Of a DNA stretch of 64,000 bases, positions 39,464 to 53,800 are shown one piece after another (the stretch's first letter is position 1; each line of letters starts with the position of its first letter). A program made the position numbers and the translations under genes. The notes beneath the pieces were generated by a model that worked only from the letters and a program-made list of their open reading frames with translations, did not search any database and had not been told where the DNA came from. Source of the DNA: Phallusia mammillata (Eukaryota; Chordata; Ascidiacea; Phlebobranchia; Ascidiidae); contig QLIY01000038.1 in NCBI GenBank assembly GCA_003260075.1, positions 248,006 through 312,005 of the forward strand, given 5' to 3'.

Positions 39464-40114
39464 ATGGCTGTTCGTGTATTTTACCCAACCCAGTGCTGCG
39501 TGAGACGAGCTCCGTGCGCAAGATATGTTAACAGCTGGAGTCCTCTCTCTATTTTTGAGCCAAGATATCAAGATCCATTTGAAGAAATGTTGACGATAGG
39601 ACTACCAAGACTTCTTCAAATGTTTGAAAAGGAGCTTGGTGAAAAGAAAGAGCAAACTTCAACGGACGATGCGAAATCAGTTGTTGAGCCGTTTACTTAT
39701 GATTTCCAACTTGAAGGATTCAAACCTGACGAAATTACAGTGAAAACTGTCGGTCAGAAAGTCGTGGTAGAAGCAAAGAGTGAAGAAGAATCAGAGAAAG
39801 ACGGATTGCGATCTCTCAGTCGCAAAGAATATCACAGGTCGTTGATTTTACCAGAAGGAATCGATGCTGAAAAGCTCACTTCAAGTTTGCGACCAAATGG
39901 CGTTCTACAAATCACAGCTCCTCGTCTGGCGCTGAAAGCTCCTGAAGAAAATAATGTTGAAGCAGCAGTCGAAAGTAAAGAACCGATGATAAGCACCGAA
40001 TCGAAAACATCAGATGAAACAGTTTCAGACGAACCACTGGCCGAGCCAAGTGTTTCTTCAACGGAAGCGTCATCAAATGATGATGAAACACCAAACACAT
40101 CAAAGACGACTTGA
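39464..40114 (+). CDS. Small heat shock protein (alpha-crystallin domain), copy 3
   Basis: Single-exon gene of 216 aa starting MAVRVFYPTQCCVRR, as in copy 1. The alpha-crystallin domain (about residues 72-162) is nearly identical to copies 1 and 2 even at silent sites. The last 50 residues are a private Ser/Thr/Glu-rich tail (SKTSDETVSDEP). AATAAA is at 40297-40302. It is tail to tail with the giant thrombospondin-like gene. Confidence 0.93.
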   Translation: MAVRVFYPTQCCVRRAPCARYVNSWSPLSIFEPRYQDPFEEMLTIGLPRLLQMFEKELGEKKEQTSTDDAKSVVEPFTYDFQLEGFKPDEITVKTVGQKVVVEAKSEEESEKDGLRSLSRKEYHRSLILPEGIDAEKLTSSLRPNGVLQITAPRLALKAPEENNVEAAVESKEPMISTESKTSDETVSDEPLAEPSVSSTEASSNDDETPNTSKTT

Positions 40115-40521
40115 AATCGGACATCGCATGCTACAGTTTACTGTATAATATTGTACATTTCTGTTATTTTAAGCATACAATGCAATAGTTATACATGCTA
40201 TTTTTGTGCGGTAGAAATTAAGTGCTACCAAACGAATTCTGTGTGTAAGTGATTTTTATGTTTTATGTGATTATTGAAAGTGTTGTGTAAACTTGCAATA
40301 AAATTGTTGAAAAAAACCGTTCGTCTACGTTGTGTGAGTTAACAAAACTGCTGGATTTTTGTAATTACGCAAAAGATCATCATCCACAGCAAAGATGTTT
40401 TTGTACAGATGTGCAATATAAAACCCGTATATAGTTGTTTTGGTAACTTACTTCAAGTAAAAGTTGATTTCACACTTTGCCTCAATTGTGCCAAATAACA
40501 ATTTATCAATGCTTTCCCGTT

Positions 40522-40527
40522 TTTATT
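40522..40527 (-). terminator. Poly(A) signal candidate of the giant TSP-like gene
   Basis: TTTATT on the + strand reads AATAAA on the minus strand, about 60 nt past the stop codon at 40585. Confidence 0.55.
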
Positions 40528-40584
40528 AGCATAAAGATCTATTTGAGAATAAACTGTACAAATCGTTTATACATAGTGATCGCA

Positions 40585-41842
40585 TCAAGCGTTAGGATTT
40601 GCAACTCTAAATCTTGCATGATCGACTTTGCTTTCCACAAATTCTGGTTTTCCCGCAATCAATCCATGGTTTCCATAGTTACTGTGATCCATTAATGTAA
40701 CAGAGTCGCTTGTGTGATAATCCATGTCATAAAGTCCTACAAATAATCGAGAAGTATAAAAAAAATCTAGATTACAATTTTATGTTTTTCAAGCAATGAA
40801 CCTTCGTTAAGCAACCTGCATGTTTTGTGGAGGTTTCAATCTTGCAAAAAATGTGACTACCTGTAGTAATACGCTGATATATCTGGCGTGGCAAGCCAGT
40901 TTGTGACAGGTAATCGTTTATTTCTGCATCATCCAATGCGCGATCATATACCCTCAGTTCGTCCACCAATCCTTGATAGTGATTCACTCCATCCCAACCA
41001 ATAGCAAAATGTACAGACGACCCATTTCCATTCAACGAAGACTACATTACAGCGCAACACATAATACAGGGAAATATCATACACTGTTTTTCAAAAAACA
41101 AATATGAACAACAACGGTTGTATTTTAGAACACAGTCCTGTTTAACTTACCTGTCCAGCCAGAACGTATAGTATTATATAGCGGGGAATCGTGTATTGCT
41201 TTACGCAGCGTCAAACCAACGACTTTTTGCCAAACTTACCCAATCCAAGGCTGGAACATCGATTATTCTGACGTCATCGCCCAGTGACGTTCCGTTTGTC
41301 AGCAAGGTCAGTTCACACGAGCCCGCGTCATATCTCAAAGTGACATGCTGCCAAAATCCAACTTCCAAAGCAGAAGTAACCGAGATCACATGATTTCCAT
41401 CGTACAGTGCAGTCAGCAGGCTTTTTTGTAATAACGAACAATTGTAAAGATTAAATTGAAAACAAAAAATATGAAAATAAAAAATCACGAAAAAAATGTT
41501 AGTGCAGTTTGTGAGTTAATGGAACTATTCATGTTGGTTTGTGGATGTTTCTCATCTGCTCGGTTTCGGTTTAAATTTGTTCAGCCATAGATACTAAACT
41601 GGCACAAGTGTGTTTGCCAACGTAAGTCTGTGTCATTCAAGGCACCAACTTACCCGTTTTCAATGTACAAACAAAATGCTGTAGAATTCACAGAACAGAA
41701 GATCGGTCTCCGTCCGACCGTCGAATTACCGTCGATCAAAATCCAGGCTTCAACGGTCAAACTGTCTTCGAAGTTGAAGTCGACAGGAGTCGGCAAAATC
41801 ACATGATCATCGACCCCGTCAAGCAATAATGCGGTATTTTCC
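40585..41842 (-). other. Giant gene segment: C-terminal LamG-like (jelly-roll) domain
   Basis: Exons 41842-41654, 41420-41240, 41041-40861 and 40736-40585. [48 protein letters not shown] and [20 protein letters not shown] are the typical strands of a concanavalin-like LamG domain. The protein ends at the Ala before the stop codon at 40585, with no membrane anchor. Thrombospondins usually end at their C-terminal domain, so this extra module is unusual. Confidence 0.9.
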
Positions 41843-44800
41843 CTAGACCGAGATTATTTATGTGATATATTCAAACAAACAAAAGCAAAAAAGGGTTACA
41901 CTGCGTAGTAATGTACAAATGTTATAAAAGTAAAATTATAAGTTTGCTAAATAGTATTGTTGATAAAATATATGCATACAGTTTGTGTAAACAAACACCA
42001 ATGAGAAATAAACAGATTTGTTGCATAAATCTGTTGTTATTGTTATGATCTAACACAAATAACATACCTATCCACACACCGCACTTTCATGTCCGACCAA
42101 ATCACGTTTCCCTGTTGATATGCAAACACACCAACTCTGCCTCCAGTGTAGGTCGTGTCATATATCGGACCCGTGTCTAATACTGAAGTACCGTTTTGTG
42201 AAATACTCACCCTTATCGTTCCAACTGATGGACTAAAAGAGACCAAAATCACAAATATGTCAAGTTTATAGAGCTCTTCTGGCAAATGTATTTTTATTCC
42301 GAAGTTTCGACGTCCCATACAGGCCGCCTTCATCAGGGTAAATGGCGACGTGCTTGCGTTTCGTCCCTTTGTTTATCGTGCACTGTACTAGTCGCATTCA
42401 GTGTTATTTACCCAGATGAAAGCGACCTGTGTATAGGACGTCGAAACGTTGGAATAAAAATACATTTGCCAGAAGAGCTCTATAAACTATATATTATGCC
42501 TGGCAGCAATAGCTTATATATCATAAATGTGTGTCGGAGCCTATAGGATTTTTTTATTACAACAGTTTTTTAAAAGTATCAATACACGTAAAGGTTTTGT
42601 CACTGGAACGCAGCATAAAGTCTTTGTCGTTTTTAACTTTGGTTTCTGCTCTTACCGATGCTGAATGTTGAAAATATATGCTGTTTTCGGCTCCCACCCC
42701 AAAAGCGTTGGGTCGTGGTATATGAGATCGACTTGGTTAATTGTATTCGAAGTGTGCCACAAAGCTTTAGCTAGATTTGTTCCAGGTCCATTGATGGAAC
42801 GTATCATCTAAAAAACACCGCTTACTTCCAAATACTATTGACCAACATTGCTGCAAGACACTTTCAATAATATTTATCATTTGGGCATAATTTTTTTCTT
42901 TGCCACTTACACTTGTACAAACTTAAATGACATATTTGCATGCGGGTGATTCTAAATTTGTTTTGTTTTAATGTGAAATTTTTAACCTGTCGCATACATA
43001 CAATACCATGTATACTAAAAGATAAACAAGAGCAAGACGATTTTACAAAATCAGGACAACATTTTTTAAAATGTGAAGGTATAGTTTTATACCTTTACTT
43101 GTAATCCCTTTAGTCCAGTTTGCAGCAGTCCTTTGTGGTCGTTTCCATGTGCGTTTCGCCACGTGACCAAGTAAAATCTGCGGTTGTTGTGGTAACCAAA
43201 TACCATACCAACGTAATTCCCGCTGTTGGTGTCCTCGTTTACAAAAACGCTACCGCTGAAATCCATTGCACCATAACGTTGTTCAGCACCAATCAACATA
43301 GACGGTGTGTCGACAGAATATTTCTGAGTGACTGCTCGACCCTGGATAATATTTTGCTCGGGTTTGTTCAAGTTATAAATTTAAAAGGAAACCTTTCGTT
43401 TACTTTCCCGAGCTCATGAAAGCAGTATAAGGCCTGTGCATTGAAAATAAGTTATTGTTTTGGTGCGTTTGCAACCCAGTCTATAACCAAATCGCCTTAC
43501 TTCCAAATAGCCAAATATCAAGTTTTTGATCAAAAAAACACTTTTACAACGTTTCTAGCAGCGAGATAAAATAAAGAACACGAAATTTATTTAAATTTTT
43601 TCTGGTTAAGGTTGGATTAGATAAAAAAAAACATATCCAATTGGCCATTTTTGACACTTTTGTGAATCCATATTGACGTTAAGGCGTATACGCCACAATA
43701 GCGTTCAATGACAAAAATGCCTTAAAAAGAGTGTAACCGCCTAGTTAGTATTAGTCGAAAATTACGTTTAAAACGCAGAAAGTGTCGTACCGAATTGTAA
43801 ACTTTCCATTCAGATAGATCGGTTCCTGAATCGAGATGTACGATGAAATAAGGATTTAGCGAGGTTTGTTGGATAGTCGGGTCTCCCCTGCACGTATCTT
43901 CTGTGTCGTTAACACCGTCGTTGTCATAATCGTCGACACATGGAGAGTCTGGACAAAGGAATAGGATTTCGATATTGCCAAACTGTATTGGAACTTGAGG
44001 TATATGTACTTAGCACGTGCAACGGAAAATTTGAGGATTTGTATTGAAACGATCAATTTGTACTTTGTAACTAATCTAAAAACATTCAGCAAAAATTAAT
44101 GCAATTGTCATGACTTTTTCTGTAAATACTTTTTTTAGTGTCTAATTTTATCTTTTGATTAGATCCGTGAATTTCAAGCTGTGTTCCGTGAAAGATTGTT
44201 ATTCGGCAAGAAATTTATTAGTTAGACGAGTGTTCTATGGAATACCGGTCAAAAATCCCTGGTTTATCACAATCGACGGGTTTTCTTTTATGAAAGTAAT
44301 TATCCACTAATACGAATTTGAATGGTCCATCGATATTTGCTGCTTAAGTACAATGCAGTAGTTGTGTGTAAGAATATTTAATATACTGCATCATTAAAAA
44401 ATTCGTTTAGGGTCCCGCAGGGTAATTTTAAAGCTTTAATTGTTTCGTGACTCAAAAAAGGTCAAAAACTTGATTAGATGCGTCATCCTGGTGTAAATCA
44501 AAATAAATAATATTGGTCAATTTTACCGTCTTCGGCCAACGGGTCGTACGTAAACGGACAATGATCAGTGGCGTCAGGTTGTCCATCATTGTCGGAGTCA
44601 GGATCACATTCATCTCCGATCCTGTCACCATCAGCATCTGATTGTGATGGATTGGGAACAAATGGGCAGTTGTCCAGAAACGTTATGACGCTATCTCCGT
44701 CTCTGCAAGTGTTAATTTTTGGAGTCAGCTGTACAGTTCACCAAATAAAAAAATACAGTTGAAAATATAATTAAGTTGTAAACAATAAACATATTTTTCG

Positions 44801-47800
44801 CGCTTTACTTGTTAACACGAATTTTTGACTTGCTTTTCAAGGCCGTTGTCGGGAACATTTTTGCTGAGAGAGCCAACTATATGGCACTGATTATAAAATG
44901 CGTTTCGGTACAAGTCATATACAATACTTTTGTATATATTTTTATAGTAATTTGAAATAAGTGTAAATGCAAGAAATGGGTAAACGATAATTTTAATATT
45001 ATGATTGAATATCAGCAGAATATCTGTTCCTGATTGTGTTAAGAAATGCAACAAAAATTGGTGCGAAAGCCAGACACAGTGATCTAAAGAGTCACATCTG
45101 GTTTCCGAGCGATGGGTTCTCCATCCCTGCTTTGGGGTGTGGTAGCCATGGTAAATTAAACAAAGCAGCATTTGCTAACATGGGGGTGTTTTTGTACTTA
45201 AATGGCGAAATTAGGGTAGATTAAATCAGTGCTGGTCGGCAACCGCCGGTCCGCGGCCAGGTACCGGTCCGCGAGGAGTTCGTTACCGGGCCGTATAATT
45301 TTTCAGGTTAAATGCTATGAAACATTTTGCCCATGTATCCCGGGGATGATAAACTAATGTAAGCGTTTTTATAGCCATATATTTGTAGTTTTTTGAAGAC
45401 CGGTCCGCGATAAAATTTTAGTTTCAAAACTGGTCCCCAGTGCAAAAAAGGTTGCCGAGCCCTGGATCAAATAACTTATTAAAGAAACAGAGCACCGAAA
45501 ATGTTAAGCTTTGCATTTGTGCATCTTACGCATCTTTTCCAGTGTCACAAGCATCTCCAATTCCGTTTTGGTTTCTGTCATTCTGTCCACTGTTCTTGAC
45601 AAACACACAGTTGTCGCACAAGTTGCCCACTGTGTCACCATCGCTGTCTGCACTGACTGTCACATCAAGTGGACATAGGTCATCACTGTCCAGGATTCCT
45701 ACATACACGTATTAGGAAAGATTTTTCTTTTGTTGTTAAATAACTAACAAAAAACTATTTGCAAACGTTTACACTAGCAATGTGCGTATGGTTGCTGAGG
45801 TGTTGCTGAGGTGTTGCAATCGCGCAGAATGTCTTGTAACATTACAAGTGTGCAGACAAAAAATACAAGCCGGATGTCCGTAAAATGCAAGTCACTGTGC
45901 CATAACGTGTTTAGTATTTGTGGAATTAAATACTAGTAAGTTGATTCTGTAAATCATTCCCTATTCTGTTACCATTGTTGTAACGAAAAATTTTTTTTAA
46001 AAAATTTTCACCTTTCATGTTATGTATCACAAGTTTGAAAACGTTTGTTTCAAGGCTGAACTTATTAGCTTTAGTATAAAGGGCAAATATATGTCGCTTA
46101 TGCAAGCATCTTCAGATTTTATTTGAATAAGACCATGAAAATAAAATGTGCTTGTATTTTTAATCTTCTTTCAAAATATAGACTGCTACCCTTTACGTTA
46201 GATTAAAAATGTTTTTGCCGTTGGGTAAAAATGTTTTAATTTTTTTGAAACAGTTTTAATTATGCGGACAAGTGCGGATTTTTTTTTTAACAAGCTCACC
46301 GTCATTATCATCGTCGTTGTCACAGCCATCACCTAACCCGTCTCCGTCCGTATCAGGAAATTGTCCAAATACATCGGGGCAAGTGTCACAAGCGTCTCCA
46401 TAACCGTCACCATCCGCGTCAAGTTGAGGACCTGCTGGATTGTAGTTGGGAACCAACGGACAATTATCCTAAAAATACGACTTGTTAATTATATCTAAGC
46501 TTGTAGTCTTCAAACGGATACCACGTGCTCAGTAAAGTCGATTTTTTAATTTCTTAAGGGAAATTTGTTTTAAGGAAGAATTGGGGAGGAAAAACAGCTG
46601 ATATAATAACAAACACATCTATTTGTATCATATGAGTGTTCAAAACATAATATATGTTTATCGAGATTAGCTTCGATCAGAATGTCTACAGCAGAATTTC
46701 CCAAACTGGGGGTCGCGGGCCTAAACCGAAGTTGAGCATGATTCTCGAAGAGCAACGCTTCAATTGCAATTTTTATTATTCCTAAATAACGACCCGACAA
46801 CCTCACAATATTCGCAATGACTTTCGATTACTACATACGCCTGCCAAACCTAACTTACCTTTTCATCTGTGATGAAATCATTGTCATCATCTTTATCACA
46901 AGCATCTCCCATCCGATCCCCATCAGCATCTTCCTGTCCACTGTTGGGAATTCCAATGCAGTTATCTTCAGCACATTTTATCCAATCACCACACGATATG
47001 AACATGTCGGGTTGGCCGTCTGCGTCTATATCATTACCGCAAGCGACTCCAGGACCAGCTTTTCCGAGAGGACACTGATCAATGCAGGGTTTTGATAGCA
47101 TGTTGATAAAGGTATTATTTTGATTGTAATTTTTAAATTCTGGCTGAATGTTTCATTCAAACTTCATGACAACAAAAAAGGTATGAAGGCATTTGCTTTT
47201 AGCATCTGCTGAAATACAAATCAGCTACTGGGCATCAATATAATTCGAGTAGATACATTACACGAAAAAAACAATTATTGGTATGCTCCATTTCAGCGTG
47301 ATTGCTTAAAACAAAACCAATTTTTATTTTAAAATCAACAAAAAAATGTTACCACAATACATCCAAAAGCAGCAAAACTACTAAATGCGCAACAGGAACT
47401 TTTAATATGATTGGTGCACAATAGTTATTCACTTACTACACAAACAGAGTGGTGGTTGCTGACAGCTTGGCAAGTGGAGAAGGCTCCGCAAGAAGTTCGA
47501 ACTATCGTACGTTGACACGGATCGGGAGCGTGACACCTGGTGTATCCGGTACCAGTGTAACCGAGGGGACATTGTCCACATGAGTAATTCCCCTAAGAAA
47601 GAAAGCGCTCTTGCAATTGATTAGGAGACGGATTTTTAGGCAGCACTGGGTCAAACAATACGACAAAAATATGCGAGTCGTGCGGTAAAGAAATGGAAAG
47701 TTATTGCTTTTGACTATTTTTTAAAGATATGAACCATTTTTTGTCGGTACCTATTTCAAATAACCAAAAGTTTCCGCCAATCCTGCTATATTTTTCGGAA

Positions 47801-50800
47801 AGTTATTCTAAACCAGGGCTACTCAAACTTTCTTGCTCTGCGACCCCATTTTAAAACAGAAATTTCTACACGACCCCTTGATGGGTATGATGTAATAAAA
47901 TACTTATATCTTATATATATACCATCTAATGGCACCTAAAAAGCCTAAATTAATTTCTAACTTGATACACAGATTGACAGTCTTAGTTTTTGTGACGTCA
48001 TAATCTATATTGTGACGCTTGTGGTATCTGCTTTTTCGCATTGTTTGCACACAATAGGCATAAAAAAGTCTGGCGCATATGACTAATAGGCTGGTAATAC
48101 TCTGAGCAGTTTGCATACACGGAAGTGATGTTTAATCAATAAATGTACGCATGTATACCATTTATTGTGACTGACATAATAACCCATAATGTTTCGCGAC
48201 CCCAAAATTACATTACGCGACCCCAATTGGGGTCGCGACCCACAGTTTGAGAAGCCCTGTTCTAAACCATAATGATTAAGCTTACTCGCACCCCAAAGGA
48301 GCACGATTTGCACTTGAAGATAATACGAGCATACGGTTTCAAACCATTGCAGTAAATCGCACAACAATGTATACAGATGTAATCGGTTTTAAATGTCGTT
48401 ATAATATAGGGAAATATGCGGAAATTCGTACGACACTTTCGACTTACAATTGTGTTGTTGCACTCCACCATTGGGTCACAAGTGGATAGCGCGCATTCGT
48501 CAATGTCATTGCAAACTTGTGCGGGTGTCGTATCGTCGAGTCCGTACCCAAAATAGTCGTCACCATAGTAACCGGTTGGACAACCGGAGCAATGGAATCC
48601 CCCATATGTATTTACACACATGCTAGGATCAAAGCATGGATTGGAAATAGCGCACTAAAAATGTAAAATGTAATTCACTGCACATTGAAATTTCTTTACA
48701 GGTTCAACTAACATCAAGGGAAAGATTAATAAAAGTATTCTCAAAGCGAACTTTAAAACAACGCTGGAACAAGTTATCGCTTGGGGTGTACGTATGTTTC
48801 GGGTGACACTTTAGTTTCTAAACATTCCATGAACTGCAATTTTAAAAACATGTGTGATGTATGGCATGAATTCAGCATTTCGCTTGTGCAAACTTATGGA
48901 TGTTTTCATTCTCGCAAATAAAATAAAATCACCAACCACACCAATCAAAGTAGTACCTCATCGAGGTCGTAACAGTCATAACCGTTTCCAGTGAAGCCAG
49001 CAGGACAATCAAGACACAGAACATGCCACGTCAGGTTGGAGTAAACTACATTTACACACTGTACTTTGGGAAAGCAAGGAGATGATGATACTTTGCACCT
49101 ACCTGGAACGATTAAAAATTCGAATAAATGTGTGTTTGAGAGAGAAGTTAATTTTTAAACATGTTTTCACTCTTCACTGCAAAATCCTAATCCAGAGCAC
49201 AGCTTTAAATGTGCTTTAGGTTTCACATTAGGTCCTTCACGTTATTGCTTACACTTCCGAGTGTAGTTTTTGTTATACTTTTGCAAAAAGCGTTTACTTT
49301 TGACACCTTACAAAATTATATGTGCATAAATCTCAATTAATTTAACAATAACCCGAAACCTAACCGTTTTAATATACGTTACTCACAGTTTCCGAGGCAA
49401 CCGTGGCAGCCATGATCTCCTTCATACGAAAATGTTCCTGCTCTACACGGGGAACAACTTTCTGCTCCAGCACAACTATGATAACCTATGAAAAACTGAT
49501 TTTTTGCACAGTAGCTCTTCGTTGGACAAATTAGATATTAAATAAAACTGGATTCAAAATGGCTTTGGGTAATAGGAAACCTTTAGTAAATGTTTGCTTT
49601 CAACAGGAATAAGCAAGTAATTGCTTTGGTTGTGTAATCTAAAATGTTCATTGTGCTGAGGGTAAAGTTAATGTTTGTACCCATTTCAAAAAAGTGAAAA
49701 ACAACTTGTTACATGGAAGGTTTATGTGTTTGTTAAATAAACTTTACACCAAATGAGAGAAATCAAAAAAACAAAAACACACCTGAAGGACAACTTTGAC
49801 AGAATGTCGACTCATATGTATCAGTAAAGGTTCCGGCTGGACATGCTCGACAGTGCTCTGAATGTAACAAAAGTGTATGGTTAATTGGGTAACATTGTCG
49901 TGTACAGCATAGTACCAAAACAAAAGACACCCTTTGCCCTTTTTTGAGAAAATTTTGGGCCGAAAATGATAAACTATATTGTCGAAGATCACTGTATGGT
50001 TGCTCACCGTCCATTCCACCAACTGAATAATACCCAGGTTCACACGGAAATCGTATACTGCTGCGACAAGCATATCCAGGTTCGCATGGTTTGCATTCTT
50101 CACATGTCGTGTCGTTACACCCGTTTGTGTAGAAGAACTTCGGACAGCTACTTGCTATCCCGCTTTCGCATACCTTGCACAAAAAAGTATTTTGCAAAAA
50201 TACAGTTTAGTACAAGACTTCAAGATGTGTTGTGTGTTATTATTATGTACTCGTCAGCCCTATTCAATGTGTAGCATAAAAAAATCACCATAACCAAGCA
50301 GCAGAAAGGAAAATTAAAGAAACCGACCATGCTGAGTTTTCGTTGGAGTTCATGATACCAAGAAGATTTATTGGGTGATACTTTTCTGGAAAACAAATCA
50401 GGGAGACAAATTGCGGGGGTATGTGTCGAAGAACTACTTCACATGGACAATTTGGGTGAAAAACTTGTTGCAGCCTAAACAAGGAAAAGAAACTAAAATG
50501 AAAGAGTGAAAAGATTTAAAACAGGAACGTCTGACATCTGGAAAATACTTGAAATGGATACAGGGATCAAAGAAGTTGGAGACAACGATTAGCAAGAACT
50601 ACTACACATTGTGGGACCTAAGCCACATAAATAGGGCATGCAGTTTAGCATACAACGCTTATTCAGCGTTCTTATAGCACCAATGCTTTTAAACTTACGT
50701 ATCCAACTGGACACAAACTGCATTGATCTGCAGCTCCGGGCGAATATTCAGTGGGAGATCGGCCACACGTTTCGTTATACGATGGATTAAATGACGTCAT

Positions 50801-53800
50801 GTCCACGTGACCAACCGTTCCGTTGTCAGGGCAACGTGCACAGGGAAGTTTTCTTCCATCACCCGGACAGTAATAGCCAGAGGGGCATCGATAACACCGT
50901 CTGTCAGCTGTTTAACATTTAGAAAAAAGGATTTTTAAGCATTTGTTACACAGTTGCACACTTGCGTTGTGGCTTAATTGTGTTGTTGCCAGGGCTGCCA
51001 ATGAGAATTTCAACAAAACCCAAGACTCACAACAAAATAACCCAAGAATTTAAATGAAAACCCAAGATTGCAAAATCTGGTTAGAAATGCAATTAATTAG
51101 GAAATTTACTCGGTTCATTGACAAATTTTTGACAATTTACAGTCCACAAATGCAACTTTACAAACTGGTAGGAAATGGTCAATGCAAGCAAAGGGAATAT
51201 TATGTTCAATAAATTATGCAGCAATCGCCAGTTCACTCTTGGCTGTTTGATGATCATAATCTGTTTTCTTTTTCATAAAATTAGTAATGTCTACAGTATA
51301 TTTAGAGTTTGTATGTTTAACGAGCATTGATTTATTTGCATTTTTAAGTGTAACGATTGCTTTCCCTGTATACTTATCTAGAAAGAATTAGGGTCTAGAA
51401 AAGAGAGAAAATAAAAGAGATGATAAAATGGCCTATAAACACTGCAGCTACCCGAAAAACTTTTCTCGTTAAAATAGTTCTTACTTATATTTATTTCATC
51501 AATAAGACTCAAAACCCAAGAATTGCTATAATTTTCAAAATAAAACCCAAGAACCCAAGACGTCAAGTAAAAACCCAAGATCTTGGGGCAAAACCCAAGC
51601 TTTGGCAGCCCTGGTTGTTGCCTGTCACCCGTGTTTTAGAAAGCATTATTACTAAATAACAATGGGAAAATCTCTGAAATGTCGATGCTATTTTGGTTTT
51701 ACTCTTCCAATTTCCAAGAACGGGATTTTTTGTGTTTCTTTAGCAGTCAGGGTGTGTAACTTGTTTTCGTTAAACAGAAAAAAAAATTGCCGAAACAGAG
51801 CAAAACTTTTTACCTTCGAGTTTGTTTGCCTCATCGCATCCGTACAACTCCATGCGAAGTCCGATTCCTCTTTGCCAATCAACTGGATGGACTCTGATAA
51901 ACCGAGCTACAATTGGTGGATCAAACACGTGTGTCACGACGCCGTCTGCGTCACTGTTGCCAGCGAAAACCAAAGACTCGTTTATGACGTATGAAGAGTT
52001 AGTTGTTACGTAACTCTCCGTGGCACTCTGCGTTGTGCAAGACGTTACATTTGGTGTGGCACTTGTAGAGCAATCCTCGTATGCTGTAGTAGTTTCGGAA
52101 AGGGTGGAAGCTGCCGTTGGATCCAATGTGGTGGTTGTTGGACCTACAGACATTTACAAAACTTTTAACAGGATGTGGCTGTTTGTTTGAATGTGGTACG
52201 TATCAAAGTAGTAGCTACATGTAAGCTTATTCAGTTACATAACAATATAAATACTAAATATCAACAGACGGTTGATCAGTAATTTACCGTCAATGGTGAT
52301 TAAAGGAACGTAATCTGTCCAGATTGTGTCATCATTACTGTACGTCACTGCAAACTCTGTCACCCAGTAGTCAAACTCCGGAGCGCCTTGTGTGGCCAAA
52401 CTATGCAGACGCTTAATGCTTCCCAAATCCACCTGCACAAAAAACAAAAGTTTATTAGCACAAAGCAATTAGTGCAATAAACAGGAGGGGAAAAAATAAG
52501 CGGGAAACTTTAAAACTTTTAACACAAAAAGTAAACGGGAAACTTTAAAACTTTTAACACAAAAAGTAAACTGGAAACTTTTTAACACATATTAAGTCGT
52601 AATAAGCTAAAGGGCAAAGCAGCTCCTTCGTATTTTAAAGCGTTATGTGAGTGCATGTACAATACACACAAAACATGATTTTTGACATACCACTAAACTT
52701 CACAGTTTACGTTTTTGGTAGCACCTCGTTAAAGTTCAAATACATCAGAAGGTATACAAACCTTCATCCACTGGGAAGTATTATGCGATGCTGGCACCCA
52801 AGCTCCTGGAAGATTAACGCCGTGCTGGTCGGTTATGTTGCTACGATGAAGTCTGCCGTAATAAGCGTTATAAGCGGAACTACATTCGTCCGTAGTTGCA
52901 GCTGAGGAAGCTGTCAGGGCGGGGTTTGGGATTACACCACTTTGCATTCCCAAAGCCGACTCGCAACCTATTGAAAGTAAGACAATTTTATCATCTGTAT
53001 CACAAGGCTGTTAAATATTCAAGTTTTGTTGTGTCCGAATAGAATTAGCATTTACTGCTATAAAGAAGTCAAAATCACCACTTAGCGAATGTGAGGATAA
53101 CAAAAAAACAATATCCTACTTACTGCACCTGACTGAGGGTTGTGTGGTTTTGTTTAAAAAACTTATGAGGATAAAATAGGATTTGATGGTCTTACTGTGA
53201 AGAACGCTGTAATATCCCGGCACCCGCCAGAAAAACTTGGCCAGGTTTGTTAATTGATCAAAATCAATTACTATGTAGTGATTCAGTGGCTTGCCACGGT
53301 AACTGTATAAACAGGTTTTGGACATCTGTAATGCAAAATCGTTCATTGAGGAAATGGTTTATTTTGTGGGGAAAATAGTTAACCATTTTACCTCTATGGT
53401 AAAGTTAATGGTCGAACCGAGCGAGGGTGATCCGTTGTCATAGGCAACAATTTCATAATCGACCAGCTTGGAGCCATAGTCACTGGAAACCCTTGACAAA
53501 ACATAGCAGAAAACAAGATCAAATTATTATTTCAAAATAATTTGTATTCACGACAAAAAGCTGATGAAACAAAAAAGCTGTTTCTGAAGCATTTTGTTAT
53601 GCAGGTCAAACCGACCGTCCATTACAAAGAAGTAACCTTGGCAATCTTTATCTTTTTTGTTACCTTTCGTCTAGTTCTGTGAGAACAAAATCAACGTCGG
53701 CATTGATCCCACTGTCAGCATCACTTGCATTTAAAACAAGTAGAGGAATATCGTTGGACAGTGGTGGTCGCACAGAAGTCAGGTTTTCTCCAGTTGAGTT

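Larger units (their letters stand above)
42068..47074 (-). other. Giant gene segment: TSP type-3 repeats and TSP C-terminal domain
   Basis: Exons 47074-46859, 46468-46300, 45698-45530, 44702-44527 and the first part of 43948-43791 encode Asp-rich type-3 repeats ([37 protein letters not shown]), which wrap calcium. The end of 43948-43791 plus 43341-43093, 42807-42656 and 42232-42068 form the lectin-like C-terminal domain: [82 protein letters not shown]. These match vertebrate thrombospondins in order and spacing. Confidence 0.95.
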
